Assembly (NCBI RefSeq): GCF_050948215.1
Contig: NC_135149.1
Coordinates: forward strand, 9,281,001-9,345,000
Direction: 5' to 3'
DNA: 64,000 nt
DNA from: Halictus rubicundus
Lineage: Eukaryota > Arthropoda > Insecta > Hymenoptera > Halictidae
The notes beneath the pieces are model-generated. The model did no database searches. It was not told the DNA's origin and worked only from the letters and a program-made list of their open reading frames with translations. The position numbers and the translations under genes are program-made. This document shows positions 58,341-64,000 of this stretch, piece by piece (the stretch's first letter is position 1; each line of letters starts with the position of its first letter).

Positions 58341-58977
58341 TTAGGTTGTTGCAATTGAAATCACCGTTTTTCATGTTTGAAACTTCCCGTCTTTGTAGTC
58401 TAGTTTTTCCACGATAGATGACGTCGAAGTTGTACAATATGAAAAGTATGTATCTCGTATATGAATTTGCGTGTATAAGTTTATTGATATTGTACAGCGT
58501 ACGTGATTCAAAATCCTTTTTCGTTCACGTTTGGACATACTGCGTCTGAAGCAGCGAAAAACATAAATGCTGCTTTTGGTGAAGGTATAGCAAGTGATCG
58601 GACCATAAGGCGTTGGTTTGACAAATTTGAAACAAACTGTAAAAAAATTAGCAAAGTTGAAGTGTGAAGTTCTCCCACACCCCCCTTATTCGCCTGACCT
58701 GTCACGTACTGATTACCATTTTTTCAAGCAGCTAGATGTGTTTTTGAATGGAAAAATATTGAAAAAAGAATGTGTTGCAAAAAGTGCACTTCCTAAATTT
58801 ATTGCCTCACGTTTATTAGATTTCTACCAGAAAAGCATCGGGGCACTTGTATCACGATGGAAGAAGTGCATTGATATCGATGGAAATTATTTCGATTAAT
58901 GGAGTATGATTAAAGTTTGCAAAATAAAAGATTATGTTAAAGATGCAAACACGACCATTTCATTTGCAACAACCTAA
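58341..58977 (+). mobile_element. Mariner element 3, internally deleted
   Basis: The terminal inverted repeats TTAGGTTGTTGCAATTGAAA (58341) and its inverted partner at the right end (58977) match at about 20 of the first 21 bases. TA flanks both sides (58339-58340 and 58978-58979). The element is 637 bp, about half the usual length. It retains the start and end of a mariner transposase with the middle removed. It is therefore a deletion derivative that could once have been moved in trans. Confidence 0.92.
58533..58899 (+). pseudogene. Mariner transposase relic, central deletion
   Basis: The left part reads GHTASEAAKNINAAFGEG then SDRTIRRWFDKFE, a mariner helix-turn-helix. Near 58630-58650 it jumps, with a frame change, to CEVLPHPPYSPDLSRTDYHFF, which contains the third catalytic Asp region. 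It continues to the normal C terminus SRWKKCIDIDGNYFD and a stop. The linker and the segments with the first and second catalytic Asp are gone. Pro is Arg in the SPTD-like position. No activity is possible. Confidence 0.9.
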
Positions 58978-59578
58978 TATTCCGAGTGCAGGCGTCAAGG
59001 AGGACAATCAAGGAATCGGCCCGGGTGCCGGCAGTGAAAGCCGAACGATAAAAGGTTTACAGGACACGTCGTATGAATTTTTAAACGAGTCGCTACCACC
59101 GCGGGGACGTGATTTCGTGCCAAATTTGGTTCCAATCGGTCGAACGACGGGGTTCGCAATCCCGCTTGCAATTTTCTACCCGCGTGCCGGCATTAGCCGC
59201 GCGATTGATACTGCTGATACAAATTTGTCTCCTTCTGAAAAAATTATGAAACTTGCTAACTCCTGTCATTCACTCTGTGAACCCGGCCACACGGACCTGT
59301 AGTAATCTGACTACTGATATGCAAATTCCCATCGAACCGACCGTGCAAATGTTTTATCCGCTTTCGGACGTCGTCTCATTCTTATGGGGGTGGTTTCGCG
59401 CAACTAGAAAACGAAAGGACGAAAATGAGGGTTTGAAAATTATTTCCAGCGAGATATAATTTTGTACGCGCCGCTTCATAAATTTATATCTTCTTTTCAA
59501 TTTGTTAATACCTGCTTGAACTCATTTTTACATTAAAATTATTATTATACCATTATTTGGTAGAGAACACGTTGTCGG

Positions 59579-59612
59579 TAGACTGCGGATTTTATTCATT
59601 TGTGTGAAAATG
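59579..59612 (+). repeat. E-motif copy
   Basis: tagactgcggattttattca followed by tttgtgtgaaaatg. Close to consensus. Confidence 0.65.
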
Positions 59613-61686
59613 TGTAGGTGTAATTTTAAAATTGAAAGATTGAAGGAATTTAAGAACATTGATATATTATTTGCAACTGAAACAAAGTACTAAGGAGAAA
59701 AATTAATTTCTGTCTGGTTCCTGTGGTGTTGAGAATGTTCTAAAATAATGTTTTAAGATCAATTTCCCGTTTTGGACAGTGTGAAACGACCACGCAATGA
59801 TTTATCGGAACGCAAAAAACTCGGGTTCGGATCGCAAAAAAAAAGAAAGATCCGCGCGAAACAGTTAATTATCAATAAAACGACAGCGTCATTAGACGTA
59901 TGTTCATTAAAATTATATTTTGTTACCAGTGCCAGACCGAAGCGCCGAACAGGTTTTTAAATTAAATTTAATTATATCACTGGCGGGCGTTGATATTCTA
60001 CAGTCGTGACACCGATGCAAAATATCATCCAGATAAAGTCATTGAATGGAACTAATATGATTAACATTTTTTTTCGGAGTGCAAAATAAAAAAGAAAAAG
60101 AAAAAGAGAAGAGAAGAGAAGAGAGAGGTGCCTCGCGTCAGCCGATCTCCGCCCGTGCAGAGATTGCAGTTGTAACGCATTGTGCAATATTTTCCGCTGT
60201 CACACCAGCATTATCTCGACCTGTTTCATTTACTAATTAGTAACGCGATATCATGAGCGGTTTTTACAGACCTAAATGAGAAACGAAATGAGCACGGGCG
60301 CCAAGACCTTTGCCGTGCGTTTTGTTTCGAACGTGCAATTATCGTCGTCCGCCGGAATTTTTCCGACATCCCACAAACATTTCATCGCGCCGACAAACAA
60401 CCGGCAACCCTCTGCCAGCGATCCCTGGGTCACTCTGACCCGTCTGCCGCGTTCGTTCTTTCACGTGATTATGCGCGTGCTTCGCCGCCGGTCGTAATTA
60501 TCAAAATGATAGAAAAATTGTTCTACGGTGACCTGTCCAGTGAATGAGCATAATTCAAATTAAACGAAAAAGTAACATTTTCATGTCGAAATTTGTAGAG
60601 TTATTCTATTGTAAGTTCACAAGTACGTCGCTGAGGAAATCTTTCTTCATAATCTGTACAATCTGTCATTTGTCCAACAACTTATATTTTGAGGTGGTTC
60701 AATGGTCCTATGATATGTATGTTTGTGTAAACATCATTCACTGTGGTGAAATAACCTTCTTTATATTTTCCAATTATTGATATTAAATAAATTCATTTAT
60801 GATAAATAATGAAATAAATTTTCTTGTCCAGATCATGTTTTCTTGTCATAATCACAAAAACTTTGCAATTTTCATAAAGCAACAGTGACCAGATACTTCC
60901 AATTCTTGCTGGGTTCAGTGTTGACCAAAGTTCCTTATCAGCTTAAACGTTTACCCAAGCCGGAGAAATCATCCAATCCACGTAGAAATCGTCAAACCGG
61001 GTGAAATGACGCTCGGACGGGTCGCCCTCCGCAGGCGGCGGTGGGCGCATTAAATTAACCGCTAAATGCTGTCCCCGTAAACCGCGGGCATTTTACGCAA
61101 ACCCGACAGGACAGGTCCCGGAATCGCAGCCTGAGAATCGATTAAGACCGCGTGCGCTCGCTTCGTTCACCCCCGTCGCGATAAACAAAGCGATCAACGT
61201 TAGGGCACCAAAAAAAAATTCGGTTCCAATCAGACGAACGTCGTTTCGCGCGATCGCGTATGAAGCACGTCTGCCGCCGAGGGGGTGGAAACGACCGGGG
61301 GTGAGAGGAGGGAATCAGGGGGTTTGCCGTGTGAGGAAGAGGAGGAAGGTTGAATTTGTTTCCGAACAATTTTCAGTGTTCCACCGTCCAAAGGGGTTGG
61401 CCGGCAGGAATAATGTATACCCGAGGTTTGGCTAGCTTGTCGAGCCGTGGAGCCGTTCAGAGGAGGACGAGGGGGGTGGTCGAAAACGGGGGTCCACGTG
61501 GAACAGAGTCACGGCCGACGGTGGGAAAAAGAGAGCCAACGGGGGGACGAGTAACCGGTGGCGGTTGCGGGGGTGGTGGGGTGACGGCGATACTTTTTTC
61601 GGGTGTAATTTTTTATCAGCACCGGCAACCAAGCGCTTTGACCAATCCCTCAACCCCCTCCCGTGTGTGCCACTATATAGCAGACT

Positions 61687-61710
61687 CCTCTCTCTCTCTC
61701 TCTCTCTCTC
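61687..61710 (+). repeat. (CT)n microsatellite
   Basis: Twelve CT units, read directly. A TATATAG string lies just upstream (about 61674). Confidence 0.92.
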
Positions 61711-62130
61711 CCTGCACCCTCCGTCTCCCACCTGTACCCCGTTTCCCCCTTGAACCCCCTCCGGAACCGCTTGCCACCGACGAACTCTCTGCCCTCCGAC
61801 CGCCCACCCATGCCACCCTCTTTTGCACCCTCCTCCTCCTCTTGCCTCGTGTGCTCCAACCCCCTTCCACCCCCGCGATCCTCTCCCTCCCGCCCTCCCG
61901 CCTGCCCCCTTCCCAACGACCAATCTCGCCACCGTATCGGTGCTCAATCACATTTGCGATGCATTTTTTTTCCTTCCTCTTTTTTCATAAAGCTGGATTA
62001 TAATTGCATCGCGAGTTCGAGTTGCGGGATAGCCGGGCGAAAAAATGGAACATTGCCGGGGTATGGGGCTGGTGAGCCGGTTGGGTCGACCACTACGTAG
62101 GATCAGAGGGGTGCAGAGAGGGTTGCGAAC

Positions 62131-62180
62131 GAGAGCGAGAGAGAGAGAGAGAGGGAGAAAGAGATTGAGAGAGAGAGAGG
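62131..62180 (+). repeat. Imperfect (GA)n microsatellite
   Basis: Two GA runs separated by ggagaaagagattg. Confidence 0.9.
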
Positions 62181-62484
62181 GAATGAGAGGGCGAGGAGAG
62201 GCCGGGTTGTTACGGACGGTAGAGCGAAAGGAACGATGGACCCGGGTTCGCGGGGGTGGTGAGAGAGGGTGGAAGGGAGGTTGGACGGACGATCGGTTCG
62301 GGAGCGGGTGGAAAATGGGGGTGGGAAAAGGGGGATCGAACAGGAGGAAAAAACCGATGAGGTTTCGGGGCCGCTTGATTGGTAGCCGAACGTACACCTA
62401 CTCGCTATCAACGAATCCGACTATTCGTGTCCTCATCTTCACCCCTTGCGTTATACCCCAACACCCTCTCTTCCTCCTCCTCCT

Positions 62485-62511
62485 CACTCTCTCTCTCTCT
62501 CTCTCTCTCTC
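62485..62511 (+). repeat. (CT)n microsatellite
   Basis: CT run following a short (CTC)n stretch. Confidence 0.92.
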
Positions 62512-64000
62512 CTGCTGCTTCTCTTCCTGATTCTCATCCCTCTCTTGATCGTATTCGACGCCACCGGTCTATGGCATTCTACAGAGCATTGCTCGAAACT
62601 GGCCCCGGCCATAGACACCCGTTCACGCTCGTATAACGAAATCTGGAACACGTCGTTATCCTATTAGAATGGTAGCTGCTGATGCGACGACTGCTCCGAT
62701 CGGAAGTGCTGCCGAACACTTTCCTCGGGATCCTCTCACAACGACCTGTCCGCCTGCTGGATCGCTGCGAACAGCCTTTTTGCAGCAGCCGCGTGCAATC
62801 GTGAATTACTGCTCCTATTTGGGGATGACTTTCATCGGATAGGTAAATGATCATTTTTACAATACGAGCGTACCAGCTTTTTGATCTACTGCCGACAAGA
62901 CTGTTTGCGATGATGGGTGGAATGATCTAGCGAAAGGGGATAGGGAGACCTAGCTTTGATATTGGGGGAAAATTGCTAGGATCATTTTTATCGATTTTTT
63001 ATCTGGTTAATTTAGAAAAAGAGGAAGTTTTACTTGTCTGTAGTTAATTGTGCATCTTTCCATGCGATTGTTCCATTTTTTCTAATTCGATGCTACCCAT
63101 AGAATTATTTGCGATGATGGTTCTATTGATCGAGGATAAGCGGGTTGATTTGTGTTAGCCATGGTACTTAATTAATACTGTAAGGGGATGGAAATTTCTT
63201 TTAATTTAATCTCCTTGGAATTCGTCTACTAATATTATTTGTTTGTATGATAATTAATGTATAAAGAATTTCTGAAATATTTCAATGAATGAAGTACCAC
63301 TAACGATTATACATCAGACGTTAATAAAAAAATTTAATAAAATTAGTCCACCAATAAGTTGCGCTCTATCTTTAAAAATTAAATACAACACAATATAATG
63401 AAGGAATTTTCAGGGATACTAATTTAAATTTATTTGGATCGATCGACAAGAGAGTCAACTTGCGTAAATTTCCACGGTGCAATCGTTGATGTTATTTAAT
63501 CGATTAAGAAACACTGAGAATGATTCATTTATTCAGTCTCAAAAAATAATTAGCAGAATCAGTGGAGAAAATAAATAGGGCAATGCACGTGTTTGGGGCA
63601 GACGGTCCTGCGTCACTTTTCGCGGTCGTTTCCCGCAACCCCGTCGCGTTCCTTTTTCGCGTCGATTTAATTGGACGACTCTATCTCCTTCTACCGGTTC
63701 TTACGACCGTTTAATTATCCCGCGTCCGCTTCCTCGCGATAAATTTATTGCCGAAGAAAGGTAGACCCGCGAATTTTCCAGCCCTATTGGCCGGTTTCGG
63801 CTTGCAGGATTCTATAACGGGTTTATCGGGGATAGCTTAAGCAGATACGAAGAATGGCTTTCATTAGTAAGAGGCGCACGAGAGTGCCCGGCCGCGGAAT
63901 AAAATATTCATGTAATTATGATGGTATAATAAATTTGTATAAGAAGTTACAAAACGGGCCGAGTTGGGTCGTGCGCCGCAGCGCTGAAAATCGGGTTGCC

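Larger units (their letters stand above)
58980..64000. other. Non-coding stretch to the end of the window
   Basis: An E-motif copy lies at 59579-59612. AT-rich from 59.46 to 60.9 kb except for 60.28-60.5 kb. From 61.0 to 62.7 kb the DNA is strongly CpG- and pyrimidine-rich with CT and GA microsatellites, and frames up to 217 codons arise on both strands. These frames are Pro/Ser/Arg-rich, overlap each other and contain no domain, so I do not call genes. From 62.9 kb the DNA is AT-rich with nothing recognised. Confidence 0.5.

Noticed and set aside
61350..62530. Frames of up to 217 codons on both strands
   Set aside because: They overlap each other, are dominated by Pro, Ser, Arg and Gly, cross CT/GA microsatellites, and contain no domain. 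They fit base composition rather than genes.
1..64000. CRISPR arrays, operons or bacterial-type systems
   Set aside because: No regularly spaced identical short repeats, no tightly packed genes and no ribosome-binding pattern. The window is eukaryotic. The tandem arrays seen have no unique spacers.

Overview
This window looks like non-coding DNA from an insect nuclear genome, most plausibly a hymenopteran (bee, ant or wasp). The evidence is indirect: three mariner-family relics, many small TA-flanked transposon remnants, long GA/TC microsatellites, sharp alternation between AT-rich and CpG-rich blocks, and no bacterial-style gene packing. I found no convincing host protein-coding gene on either strand. 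Every open frame over 60 codons that I examined is a low-complexity frame over a microsatellite, a chance frame in GC-rich DNA, or part of a transposase relic. The window could be intergenic or lie inside long introns. The sequence alone does not settle which.

The recognisable coding content is three Tc1/mariner-class elements. The first, at 18.56-19.85 kb on the minus strand, is almost complete: 28-bp terminal repeats, TA duplications, all three catalytic Asp residues, and one clear reading-frame break. The second, at about 41.66-42.79 kb on the plus strand, is badly decayed and sits inside a copy of a smaller element. The third, at 58.34-58.98 kb, has kept both ends and lost its middle.

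Around these is a large population of non-autonomous elements that start with CAGT and sit between TA dinucleotides. Family A (eight loci with recognisable ends) and family B (two complete copies plus fragments) share internal sequence. Two smaller ones lie at 3.60/51.46 kb and 47.37 kb. At least two family A copies have been split by later insertions, so part of the insertion order can be read. A separate short motif built on GACTGCGGATTTTATGC recurs about ten times on both strands, and I cannot assign it to a named family.

Degenerate tandem arrays occur at 10.4, 31.6-32.2, 50.8-51.2 and 54.4-55.1 kb. A roughly 52-bp minisatellite occurs at 37.0 and 49.5 kb in opposite orientations. Long inverted repeats occur at 6.4, 14.3 and 22.4 kb.

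GC-rich blocks (about 20.3-21.6, 27.1-31.3, 32.6-34.7, 40.5-41.0, 43.3-45.6, 52.1-52.7 and 61.0-62.7 kb), several carrying (GA/TC)n runs, are the best places to look for promoters, first exons or enhancers. No splice structure could be established, so none is annotated as a gene.
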